From positions 1-64,000 of the forward strand of contig SUXQ01000009.1 in the NCBI GenBank assembly GCA_015060905.1: a DNA stretch of 64,000 bases, in the 5' to 3' direction. This DNA comes from Bacteroidales bacterium. Lineage in GTDB: Bacteria; Bacteroidota; Bacteroidia; Bacteroidales; Bacteroidaceae. The notes beneath the pieces are model-generated. The model saw only the letters and a list, made by a program, of their open reading frames with translations, had not been told where the DNA came from and searched no databases. Made by a program: the position numbers and the translations under genes. Positions 42,385-50,284 of this stretch are shown one piece after another; within the stretch, counting starts at the first letter, position 1; the number at the start of each line of letters is the position of its first letter.

Positions 42385-43686
42385 ATGGAACCGATAGCTT
42401 TGTGGGTGCTTATTCCGTTTATTCTCATGTTGCTGGGGATTGCTGCTGCTCCGCTTATTGTCCCTGATTGGTGGGAAAAAAATATTAACAAGATTTTTTA
42501 TTCTCTATTGTTGGCGGTACCGACTATAGCTTATTTGGTGAGTATAGGTTACACTAATGAGGTTATTCATCAGATGATTTTTGATTATGTGCCGTTTATT
42601 ATTCTTGTGGGAACGCTTTTTGTAATTACCGGTGGAATACATATTCGTCTCAATCTGTCTCCGACGCCATTGGCTAATACTTTTATGTTGTTAGTTGGCT
42701 TTTTGCTTGCGTCGCTAATGGGTACGACGGGGGCTGCGTTGTTATTGGTGCGTCCATTGTTGCGTATGAATGAGCATCGTGCCCACAAGACTCATTTGAT
42801 GCTTTTTCTGATAGCTTTGGTGGCAAACTGCGGTGGCTTGCTGACTCCGTTGGGCGACCCTCCTCTTTTTATGCTTTTCTTGCGTGGAGTGCCATTCGAG
42901 TGGTTTATAGGGCTTTATCCTGCGTGGATGTTTGCCGGAGCGATGTTGTTGCTGATGTATTATATTGCCGATAGGTATTTTTATATTAAAGAGGGGGCGA
43001 GCGAGGAGTCTCCTGTCGAGGGGCACGATGGTGCGCTTGTACGGTGCAAGGGTGCTACTAACTTTTTCTTCTTGACGGGAGTTGTGCTTACTGTGGCTTA
43101 TGTAAATAAGGGATATATTCCTGCTATGGGAGAGGAGGATGCGCCTGTATATATTAAATTGCTGCGCGAATTTATTCTTGTTATTTTGGCTGCTGCATCG
43201 TGGTACTCGACAAGTAAAAATGTGCGTGTGTCTAATTTTTATTCTTGGGCTCCGTTGAATGAGGTTGTCATTCTTTTCTTTGGGGTGTTTGCCACAATGA
43301 CTCCTGCATTACTTTTCTTGCAGGCTCATGCGGGTGAGATTGGATTATCTTCGCCTACGGGCTTTTATTATGTGACGGGATTGCTTAGCTCTTTCCTCGA
43401 TAATACTCCGACGGCAGTGGCGTTTCATACTTTGGCTCTTGAATTTTCGAGTGGTTGCTCTGACCTTGTAGGTGGTGTCAGCAATGGTTATCTTGTGGCT
43501 ATTTGTATAGGTGCAGTCTTTTTTGGCAGTATGACGTATATTGGCAATGGCCCCAATTTTATGGTAAAATCTATTGCCGAGCAGAATGGTGTGAAAATGC
43601 CGGGATTTTTTGCGTATATTTTACGTTTCGCAATTCCGGTACTGTTGCCTATATATATTCTTGTTCAGTTGTTATTCGTGGCGTAA
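42385..43686 (+). CDS. nhaD: NhaD-type sodium:proton antiporter
   Basis: A 433-aa inner-membrane protein with about eleven to thirteen hydrophobic segments. Hallmarks are GGIHIRLNLSPTPLANTFML, SLMGTTGAALLLVRPLLRMN (a re-entrant TGA loop), NCGGLLTPLGDPPLFMLFL and SSFLDNTPTAVAFHTLAL, with the paired GNGPNFMVKSIAEQNGVKMPG near the end. It exchanges intracellular sodium for protons. Length suits NhaD. It stands alone and converges on the HAD gene with 31 nt between them. Confidence 0.9.
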   Translation: MEPIALWVLIPFILMLLGIAAAPLIVPDWWEKNINKIFYSLLLAVPTIAYLVSIGYTNEVIHQMIFDYVPFIILVGTLFVITGGIHIRLNLSPTPLANTFMLLVGFLLASLMGTTGAALLLVRPLLRMNEHRAHKTHLMLFLIALVANCGGLLTPLGDPPLFMLFLRGVPFEWFIGLYPAWMFAGAMLLLMYYIADRYFYIKEGASEESPVEGHDGALVRCKGATNFFFLTGVVLTVAYVNKGYIPAMGEEDAPVYIKLLREFILVILAAASWYSTSKNVRVSNFYSWAPLNEVVILFFGVFATMTPALLFLQAHAGEIGLSSPTGFYYVTGLLSSFLDNTPTAVAFHTLALEFSSGCSDLVGGVSNGYLVAICIGAVFFGSMTYIGNGPNFMVKSIAEQNGVKMPGFFAYILRFAIPVLLPIYILVQLLFVA

Positions 43687-43717
43687 TAATTAATGTATTT
43701 TATTGGCCTTGACGGGG

Positions 43718-44425
43718 TTATAAAATAATTTCTGACAACTGTTTAAGATTGTTTATTATGGCTGTCGGTTCTTTCCCCGCTTCGATGCTCTCTTCTTCCC
43801 AACATATTTTTTTCAGCCACACAGCTTTGCAACCGAGTGAACGGGCGGGGGCAATATCTTTGCGGTAGGAGTCGCCGATAATTACAATGTCTTCGGCCGG
43901 TAATCCGATGGCTTTTACTCCCAAGGCAAAGAGTCGTGGATCGGGCTTGCGTATTCCGACGACTGAGGATTCTACGATTGTGTCGAAGTATTTGTCGAGC
44001 GAGAATTCCTTTAATACTACGGGCATATTCCCGTAAAAATTCGTTACAAGGACCGTTGGGCGGTTTTTTGAAATTTCTTCAACAACGTTGCATGTGGTCT
44101 TTATTGTTTCGAGCACTTGTGAGTAGCATCCTTCGGTAATTATGTTAGCTTTTTTGTTGTTTACAGACTGTAGACCTTGTGAATGAAGATAGTCGAATTG
44201 TATTTTTATTTTTATCTCCAATAGGTCGTGAAAGGTGTGTGTGGGTTGTATTATTGGCTTTTTTGCAAGGGTACGTTCGCCGTATACATACGCTTCGCGG
44301 AAGAGTTCCTTGCTTATATTCACTTGGGCAAGTTGATATTGTGCCCATATAACCTCGCCCCAATGTATGCCGTTTGTGTCGATGGTGCCTCCGTAGTCGA
44401 AAATTATGCCTTTAGCAGAAATCAT
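43718..44425 (-). CDS. HAD-superfamily phosphatase
   Basis: A 235-aa phosphohydrolase. The nucleophile motif is GIIFDYGGTIDTNG (Asp near residue 10). Motif II is in TVLVTNFYG near 127, the Lys of motif III is in GIRKPDPRLF, and motif IV is IIGDSYRKDIAPARSLGCKA. The second Asp of the DxD motif is replaced (DYGGT), which is seen in some HAD enzymes. It overlaps the CDP-alcohol phosphatidyltransferase gene by 14 nt, so a phosphatase acting on a phospholipid precursor, such as removal of a headgroup phosphate, is the most attractive role, by inference. Confidence 0.85.
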   Translation of the reverse strand: MISAKGIIFDYGGTIDTNGIHWGEVIWAQYQLAQVNISKELFREAYVYGERTLAKKPIIQPTHTFHDLLEIKIKIQFDYLHSQGLQSVNNKKANIITEGCYSQVLETIKTTCNVVEEISKNRPTVLVTNFYGNMPVVLKEFSLDKYFDTIVESSVVGIRKPDPRLFALGVKAIGLPAEDIVIIGDSYRKDIAPARSLGCKAVWLKKICWEEESIEAGKEPTAIINNLKQLSEIIL

Positions 44426-45365
44426 AGCCCGATTCTATTTTTGCGGTTAATCTTTTGCATAGTTTTTCGTGGCAGTATTGCATGTAAAGAAAAATGCTGC
44501 CTAATATTATAATTTCAAAAAAGATGTATATCCATAGATGGCCTGTGAGCATTGTGAACCATAAAAACAGGGCGCGACTGTTGAAGGTTATGATGTTTGT
44601 GTATTTCATCAGAGGCAGACTGTGACGGCGAAACTCGTCGCGTAGTTTTGCGGGTATATTTTTGTTGTATTTTTCGTTTACTATCTTAATGAATTTTTGG
44701 AAGTTGGGTGACATGCGCTCTTGGTTGGCTGTGTAGCCAACATAGGCGTATAGAAATATTTTCCAGAAAAAGTTGCCTTTCCACGGGGTCTCTTTATATC
44801 TTATTTTTTGTGCTTGTGAATTGTCAAATTCGTTGCCGTTCTTTTCTTGTATGAAATATAGGTGAATGTTGCGATAATAGTCGGCAAGCTGACACTGTGA
44901 GCCGTGTATCCAGAAGCCCGAGAATGAGCATAGTATCCATATTATTACTCCCCATTGGTGTTCAGGTGCAAAGGGGATAGGCTCGAATGTTTCGCGGATG
45001 GCTATTGCAAGATAGATGAAGAAAAACCATACGTCGCCGGCAAAGCCGTCGAGTATGCGTCCCCAGCGTGTCTTTTGTCCTGTGAGGCGTGCAAGCTGTC
45101 CGTCGGTGCTGTCGTATAGGTTGGCCCACAGTAAGAAGAAGATTCCCAAAATATTCCAGCGCAATGCGGGGGCTATGAAACATATTCCTGCTGCAATGCC
45201 TAAAAATATTGATATTATTGTTATTACATTTGGGTGTACGCCATGCTTTTTAAAGAATAGTGCGCATTTGTATCCATAAGGCCTGTAAATCCACAGGTCG
45301 ATAAACTCTTCTGTGTCGTATGACTTTATTGTGGAATTGTATGCTTTTAATTCTGCTTCGTTCAT
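44412..45365 (-). CDS. CDP-alcohol phosphatidyltransferase family membrane enzyme
   Basis: A 317-aa integral membrane enzyme that would join a diacylglyceryl or similar CDP-lipid to an alcohol headgroup. The signature is NLYDSTDGQLARLTGQ followed by RWGRILDGFAGDVWF: the D-x2-D-G-x2-A-R part and the G-x3-D are canonical, while the last Asp is one residue later than usual. About six membrane segments are visible (VITIISIFLGIAAGICFIAP and others). It overlaps the ATP-grasp gene by 4 nt and the HAD gene by 14 nt, so the three gene products almost surely work in one pathway. The headgroup is unknown. Confidence 0.85.
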   Translation of the reverse strand: MNEAELKAYNSTIKSYDTEEFIDLWIYRPYGYKCALFFKKHGVHPNVITIISIFLGIAAGICFIAPALRWNILGIFFLLWANLYDSTDGQLARLTGQKTRWGRILDGFAGDVWFFFIYLAIAIRETFEPIPFAPEHQWGVIIWILCSFSGFWIHGSQCQLADYYRNIHLYFIQEKNGNEFDNSQAQKIRYKETPWKGNFFWKIFLYAYVGYTANQERMSPNFQKFIKIVNEKYNKNIPAKLRDEFRRHSLPLMKYTNIITFNSRALFLWFTMLTGHLWIYIFFEIIILGSIFLYMQYCHEKLCKRLTAKIESGYDFC

Positions 45366-46183
45366 CCTTTTCTTATTATTGATGTTGATATTATTTTTGC
45401 TGCTTCGTCGCTGAAGGCCGAAAAACTTGGAAAATCGTTAAGGTCTATAATGTATATTTCTCCTTTGGGCGTGATTATGCAGTCGCCACCGAAGATGTTT
45501 ATGCTTAATGCTTTTGCTGCTCTGTTTGCTGTGAATTGCAGCTCTTCGATGTTGAATTTGTGTTTTTGTGGCTCGCCGTTTATTTTTTCTAATCCGAACT
45601 TTGTTGCTGTCGGGTCGGGGTAGTACCATCGGAAAAAATCTTCACTTTGTACGCCGTAGAATTTTATAATGTCACCTGTAATATGTTCGCAAAAGAGTGC
45701 TTCGTTGCAGCCTTTTGCTGCAAGTGTGGATAGTGCTTTTGTGTACTCTTCGGCGGTGGTGATAAATTGTACGTCATTCGCGTCACACGACCATCCGCTG
45801 CTGTTTTTCAGCCATCCGGGAAGGTGCGGGGGGGTAAAATTATTGCTTGTTGTGTTTATGCGTGTATAGGCGGGTTGTCTGATGTTGTTCTTGTCGAATA
45901 TTTCCATAAATTTTTCACGCGAACAGTTTTTTACTCCTTTTGTCGAATTTGTAACATATACTTCTTTTGCTTCGCATTGTGCAAGTTTTTCGAGTACCGT
46001 TGCTGTGCGTGACATGTGAAATATTGCATCGTACTCTTCGGAAAGTTCATCTTTTTCGTCGAGTATTTCAACAGAGTGTCCTGATTTTTTTAGCTCCTCG
46101 ACTATTTTCAAAAATAGTTGCGTGTCCTTGTCGGACATGTTCGGGGAGTTTTTGGGGTTTCTCGGTATTCCTGCTATTTTCAT
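45362..46183 (-). CDS. ATP-grasp-like protein of a lipid-related operon
   Basis: A 273-aa protein beginning MKIAGIPRNPKNSPNMSDKD. The C-terminal part has an ATP-grasp look, with an NIFGGDCIITPKGEIYIIDL segment and then DFPSF that supplies acidic and Asn metal ligands; the middle FCEHITGDIIKFYGV would be a nucleotide-binding strand. ATP-grasp enzymes form amide or thioester bonds using ATP. Being first in an overlapping operon with a CDP-alcohol phosphatidyltransferase and a phosphatase, it may build or activate a headgroup. I do not know a characterised homologue. Confidence 0.65.
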   Translation of the reverse strand: MKIAGIPRNPKNSPNMSDKDTQLFLKIVEELKKSGHSVEILDEKDELSEEYDAIFHMSRTATVLEKLAQCEAKEVYVTNSTKGVKNCSREKFMEIFDKNNIRQPAYTRINTTSNNFTPPHLPGWLKNSSGWSCDANDVQFITTAEEYTKALSTLAAKGCNEALFCEHITGDIIKFYGVQSEDFFRWYYPDPTATKFGLEKINGEPQKHKFNIEELQFTANRAAKALSINIFGGDCIITPKGEIYIIDLNDFPSFSAFSDEAAKIISTSIIRKG

Positions 46184-46329
46184 TTATTTGACAGTCTGTT
46201 GATTTTTTTGCTTATTATGTGCCAAAAATAGTGCCAACGGTTGAACGAGTGTATCGTATACAGGCAATATTTTCGGTGCAAATATATGATTAAAAAATGA
46301 GATTTGTTTGTGGGACGCTTAAATTCCTG

Positions 46330-46337
46330 TAACTTTG
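46330..46337 (+). promoter_or_regulatory. -7 promoter box of the radical SAM gene
   Basis: TAACTTTG (TAnnTTTG) ends 19 nt before the ATG at 46357, leaving a very short leader. A second in-frame ATG at 46366 is an alternative start. Confidence 0.55.
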
Positions 46338-46356
46338 CTATTGAATATGTGAATTT

Positions 46357-47304
46357 ATGTTTCTGATGGATTGTAAAGAGCGTTTCTATTATAATGATTT
46401 TGGAGGTTATATGCGCCGTATTTTTGATTTTAAGGTGCAGAAAATTTCCATTGATGGTGGCTTTACTTGTCCCAATCGTGACGGTACAAATGGGACGGGT
46501 GGTTGCACTTATTGTAATAATCGCACTTTTAATCCTGCTTACTGTCATCGTAACCGTTCGGTTACCGAGCAGATGAATGAGGGTATTGCTTTTTTTGCGC
46601 ATAAATACCCGCAGATGCGTTATCTTGCTTATTTTCAGGCGTATACTAATACTTACGAGTCGCTTGATGTGTTGCGCGCAAGGTACGAAGAGGCTCTGTC
46701 GGTGGATGGATGTGTGGGGCTTGTCATCGGCACCCGTCCCGATTGTATGCCCGAGGAGTTACTCGACTATCTGCAACAGCTGGCCGGCAGGGTGTATGTA
46801 ATGGTTGAGTATGGCGTTGAAAGCACTGATGATGCTACTCTTGTGCGTATCAATCGTGGGCATGATTATGCTACGGCTGTCGATGCTGTGTGTCGCACTG
46901 CGGCTCGCGGATTACCTGTCGGAGTGCACATTATTCTTGGTTTGCCGGGCGAGGAGCGTTTGTCACTTATTCATCAGGCAGGATTGTTGTCTCAACTACC
47001 AATTACTACCTTGAAATTGCATCAGTTACAGCTGATTCGTGGTACGCGAATGGCCGAGGAGTTTAAAGAAAAGCCCGAGGATTTTCATCTATTCGAACTT
47101 TATGAATATATTGATGTTGTTGTCGATTATCTTGAGAATCTTCGCCCTGATATTGTTGTCGAACGTTTCGCATCGCAATCGCCCAAAGAGCTGCTTATTG
47201 CTCCCGATTGGGGATTGAAGAATTACGAACTTGTCGAAAAGATTAAGCGTCGTATGCGTGAGCGCGATACGTGGCAGGGGAAATTTTATTCTCCGATTTT
47301 TTAG
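46357..47304 (+). CDS. TIGR01212/YhcC-family radical SAM protein
   Basis: A 315-aa radical SAM protein. The cluster cysteines occur in GGFTCPNRDGTNGTGGCTYC (residues about 31-50), with the wide Cx9CxxC spacing typical of the YhcC family. YMVEYGVEST and GLPVGVHIILGLPGEE follow as SAM-barrel elements. The family is widespread and its reaction is not established. It is transcribed divergently from the lipid operon and converges on mltG with only 4 nt between stop codons. Confidence 0.92.
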   Translation: MFLMDCKERFYYNDFGGYMRRIFDFKVQKISIDGGFTCPNRDGTNGTGGCTYCNNRTFNPAYCHRNRSVTEQMNEGIAFFAHKYPQMRYLAYFQAYTNTYESLDVLRARYEEALSVDGCVGLVIGTRPDCMPEELLDYLQQLAGRVYVMVEYGVESTDDATLVRINRGHDYATAVDAVCRTAARGLPVGVHIILGLPGEERLSLIHQAGLLSQLPITTLKLHQLQLIRGTRMAEEFKEKPEDFHLFELYEYIDVVVDYLENLRPDIVVERFASQSPKELLIAPDWGLKNYELVEKIKRRMRERDTWQGKFYSPIF

Positions 47305-47308
47305 CTGA

Positions 47309-48352
47309 TTATTTTTTTATGTTCAGCTTGTTTAGTGCTGCTTGATAGCGACGGGCATTCGCATTATGCTCGGCGAGGGTGGTGGCAAAGTTGTGTGTGC
47401 CCGAAAAATCCTCTTTTGCGCACATGTAAATGTAGTTGTGCTTCGCGTGGTTTAGTACGCTCTCAATGCCTGCGATTGTAGCTATTCTAATGGGGCCGGG
47501 GGGCAGGCCTGTATTCTTATAGGTATTGTAGGGTGATTCAATTTCAAGGTCGGCGTTGAGGATGCGTTTGCGTGTAAAGTCGCCGATGGCGAATTTTACT
47601 GTCGGGTCGGCTTGCAGTGGAATTTTGCGTTTGAGACGATTGATGTAAAGGCCGGCTACTATTGGTTTTTCGGCATTGTTGTTGGTCTCTTCATCGACGA
47701 TGGATGCGAGTGTGGCAACCTCTTCGGGGGTCATGTTTATGGCTTTTGCTTTTGCCAACCTCTCTTCGTTCCAGAATATTTTACGCTCCCGCATCATGCG
47801 GCTGATGAACTGTTCGGGCTCGATGTTCCAATAAAATTCGTAGGTATTGGGCAGTATGAGGGTGGGAAATGTTTCCAACGTATAGCCCAAATGCTCGATA
47901 AATACTTTGCTTGTGAGTAGTTCGTGTATGGAGAGTGAGTCGAACATCAGTTGTTCGCTTACTACTTTTGATAGTTGTTCGAAACTGCGCACTGAAGGTA
48001 CGACTACTTTTACCGGCGTCTGCTCTTTGCTGATTATGCGGCTGTATATTGTGCGCCAACTGTCTTTGTCTTTTATGGCATATTTTCCGCTTCTTTTCTT
48101 TTGGTCGAAATTGTTGTGCTCGGCCAATATTTTGAATCCGAGTGTGGATTTCGGACCGGCTGCTTTTTTAATTTTGTTTATGACGCTGTCGGAATTATCA
48201 TGCGGATATATATATATGTATGCAGTCTCTTCGAGATTAATTTGCGGACTTGTTACTATGTAATATAGTATTCCACTGCTGATTATTGCAATGCTTGTGA
48301 GCGCAGCAATGATGCTTGCTGCTAATATCACTATTCTTTTTTTCTTCATCAT
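47309..48352 (-). CDS. mltG: Endolytic peptidoglycan transglycosylase MltG
   Basis: A 347-aa inner-membrane protein that cuts nascent glycan strands and so sets their length. One N-terminal membrane anchor is at residues about 8-32 (IVILAASIIAALTSIAIISS). The YceG-like domain shows a LysM-like region (AKYAIKDKDSWRTIYSRIIS-type) and the catalytic segment ATLASIVDEETNNNAEKPIV with the active Glu, then VAGLYINRLKRKIPLQADPT and SPYNTYKNTGLPPGPIRIAT. Length is normal. A promoter-like TATCTTCG box precedes it. Confidence 0.95.
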   Translation of the reverse strand: MMKKKRIVILAASIIAALTSIAIISSGILYYIVTSPQINLEETAYIYIYPHDNSDSVINKIKKAAGPKSTLGFKILAEHNNFDQKKRSGKYAIKDKDSWRTIYSRIISKEQTPVKVVVPSVRSFEQLSKVVSEQLMFDSLSIHELLTSKVFIEHLGYTLETFPTLILPNTYEFYWNIEPEQFISRMMRERKIFWNEERLAKAKAINMTPEEVATLASIVDEETNNNAEKPIVAGLYINRLKRKIPLQADPTVKFAIGDFTRKRILNADLEIESPYNTYKNTGLPPGPIRIATIAGIESVLNHAKHNYIYMCAKEDFSGTHNFATTLAEHNANARRYQAALNKLNIKK

Positions 48353-48372
48353 GGTTATATATGCGTATTGTG

Positions 48373-48380
48373 CGAAGATA
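48373..48380 (-). promoter_or_regulatory. Promoter-like box of mltG
   Basis: On the minus strand this reads TATCTTCG, one base off TAnnTTTG, 21 nt before the ATG at 48352. Confidence 0.4.
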
Positions 48381-48427
48381 GTGCAAGATGCTTAAACAGA
48401 CAAATTTTCTGCTTTTTTTGATGCTAT

Positions 48428-49780
48428 TTATATATTTACACTATGCTTATTAATCTCTTTGCGGAATCTATAATAATATAGTATTGCCGCAGTTGTGAGC
48501 CCGAAAGGAAGACCTAATGCTACTCCTATTGCACCTAACCTCATTGTGAAACCGAATAGGTAGCTTGCCGGCAAAGAGATGCATATGTAGGCTATAAATG
48601 CGTATGCCATCAAGGGTTTTGTGACTGCGATTCCTCGTAAAGCGTTTGAATAATTTATTTGTATTCCGTCGCTTATCTGATAGGCCAACATTGGTATCAA
48701 CAGCGATGCGAACATTGTTTGTATTGCGGTGTCGGATGTAAAGAGTCGTGCCAGATGATTCTGTGTCAATGCTATTCCTATCGATAGGACAATGGCAACT
48801 GCCATTATTATGTGAAAGGCCGAGTCGGCTGTGATTTTTACATTCGACCAGTCGCCGCGTCCTTTATAATGGCTTATGCGTATGGACGATGCAGCGGCAA
48901 TTCCATAATATACAAGGAAACACAATGAACCGACGATGCACATTACCTGATATGCTGCAAGTTGTGTTGCGCCCAACCAGCCCATTAGTATCGATGCCAA
49001 AGAGAATGATGCTGTTTCCATGCCCATTTGCAGTGCCAACGGAGTTCCTATTTTTACAAGTTTTTTAATCTCCTTTTTTTCAATTTTCCTTTGAATAAAG
49101 CCATTGCCGTAAGGCTTGAATTTTTTCTCGCGTGTGATAAAAATTACGAACATTGCCACCATTGTCATTCGCGCAACAAGTGTGGCAACACCTGCTCCCG
49201 TAAGGCCAAGCTCGGGGAATATTGATATTCCGTATATCAGCAGATAGTTTAATATTATATTTATTATGTTTCCTATCATTATTACCCACATGGCGGTTTT
49301 TGTGGCAGCAACAGTGTCGGTAAATTGTTTCAGCGCGTTGAACAGCGTGGTAAATGGCAACGACAGTAGGAGTATAAGAAAATAGGGGCGCATTAGCGGA
49401 AGAAGTTCCTCGGGTTGTCCTAAATTGTGCAGATTGAAATAAATAATTGTATATATGCAGAAAATAATAAGTCCTGCCAAACTGTTCGCCCACAGGCTGT
49501 CCTTGAACGATGCACCTACATTGTCATTCTCTTTGCGGCCGAAATATGCTCCTATAATAGGCGTTGCTCCATAGCTGAAACCTAACAAGGAGATTATTCC
49601 CAAATTGAAAAGATTATTTACAAACCCGGATGCAGAAAGGGTATCTGCACTATATTGCCCTACCATTATTGTGTCGATAAAGCCCAGAATGATGTTACCT
49701 AATTGTCCTATCACTATGGGAGTTCCCAGACGTATAATCTTTTTGTAATTTGAAAGGTATATTTCGGGTATTTTATACAT
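48428..49780 (-). CDS. MATE family multidrug/sodium efflux transporter
   Basis: A 450-aa inner-membrane exporter with 12 hydrophobic segments in two homologous halves. Hallmarks are GTPIVIGQLGNIILGFIDTI with MVGQYSADTLSASGF at the N-terminus, and GTPLALQMGMETASFSLASI with MGWLGATQLAAYQV at the start of the second half. The family expels drugs or metabolites in exchange for sodium or protons. The substrate cannot be predicted. It is on its own, upstream of the rpiB terminator. Confidence 0.92.
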   Translation of the reverse strand: MYKIPEIYLSNYKKIIRLGTPIVIGQLGNIILGFIDTIMVGQYSADTLSASGFVNNLFNLGIISLLGFSYGATPIIGAYFGRKENDNVGASFKDSLWANSLAGLIIFCIYTIIYFNLHNLGQPEELLPLMRPYFLILLLSLPFTTLFNALKQFTDTVAATKTAMWVIMIGNIINIILNYLLIYGISIFPELGLTGAGVATLVARMTMVAMFVIFITREKKFKPYGNGFIQRKIEKKEIKKLVKIGTPLALQMGMETASFSLASILMGWLGATQLAAYQVMCIVGSLCFLVYYGIAAASSIRISHYKGRGDWSNVKITADSAFHIIMAVAIVLSIGIALTQNHLARLFTSDTAIQTMFASLLIPMLAYQISDGIQINYSNALRGIAVTKPLMAYAFIAYICISLPASYLFGFTMRLGAIGVALGLPFGLTTAAILYYYRFRKEINKHSVNI

Positions 49781-49800
49781 ACATATTTTTTAAAGCAGAA

Positions 49801-49834
49801 AAAACTGCGTCAATTTTATTTTTGACGCAGTTTT
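49801..49834 (-). terminator. Terminator of the tkt-rpiB operon
   Basis: A perfect 13-bp stem (49801-49813 with 49822-49834) with A and T runs on the two sides, 10 nt after the rpiB stop codon. Confidence 0.8.
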
Positions 49835-49843
49835 TAAATTAAA

Positions 49844-50284
49844 TTATTTAACAGGAATTGCATCTATTCTGCGCTGGTGTCTCCCCCCCTCAAATTCAGT
49901 GTCAAGGAATGTTTCAACACATTTTTTTGCTGTTGCTTCGTCAATGAAGCGTCCCGGCATTACAAGCACATTTGCGTCGTTGTGCTGTCTGGCCAATTCT
50001 GCAATTTCGGGCTGCCAACAAAGTGCCGCACGTATGCCTGCATGATGATTCAGTGACATATTTATTCCGTTACCTGTTCCACAGATGGCTATTCCCTGCT
50101 TGCATACTCCCTGCTCTATGGCAGTGCCGAGAGCGTGGGCATATTCGGGGTAGTCGCAACTTTCTGTGCTGTTGGTTCCGTAATCTTCATATGTGTAACC
50201 CTTTGCTGTGAGCCACTCCTTTACCTGTTCTTTCAAGGGGTATCCTGCGTGGTCGCTTGCTAATCCTATTATTATCTTTTCCAT
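49844..50284 (-). CDS. rpiB: Ribose-5-phosphate isomerase B
   Basis: A 146-aa enzyme that interconverts ribose-5-phosphate and ribulose-5-phosphate in the pentose phosphate pathway. Typical features are IIGLASDHAGYPLKEQVKEW at the start, DYPEYAHALGTAIEQG, and GIAICGTGNGINMSLNHHAG, which contains the catalytic Cys. Its ATG overlaps the last base of tkt, so both pentose phosphate enzymes are made together. Confidence 0.96.
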   Translation of the reverse strand: MEKIIIGLASDHAGYPLKEQVKEWLTAKGYTYEDYGTNSTESCDYPEYAHALGTAIEQGVCKQGIAICGTGNGINMSLNHHAGIRAALCWQPEIAELARQHNDANVLVMPGRFIDEATAKKCVETFLDTEFEGGRHQRRIDAIPVK

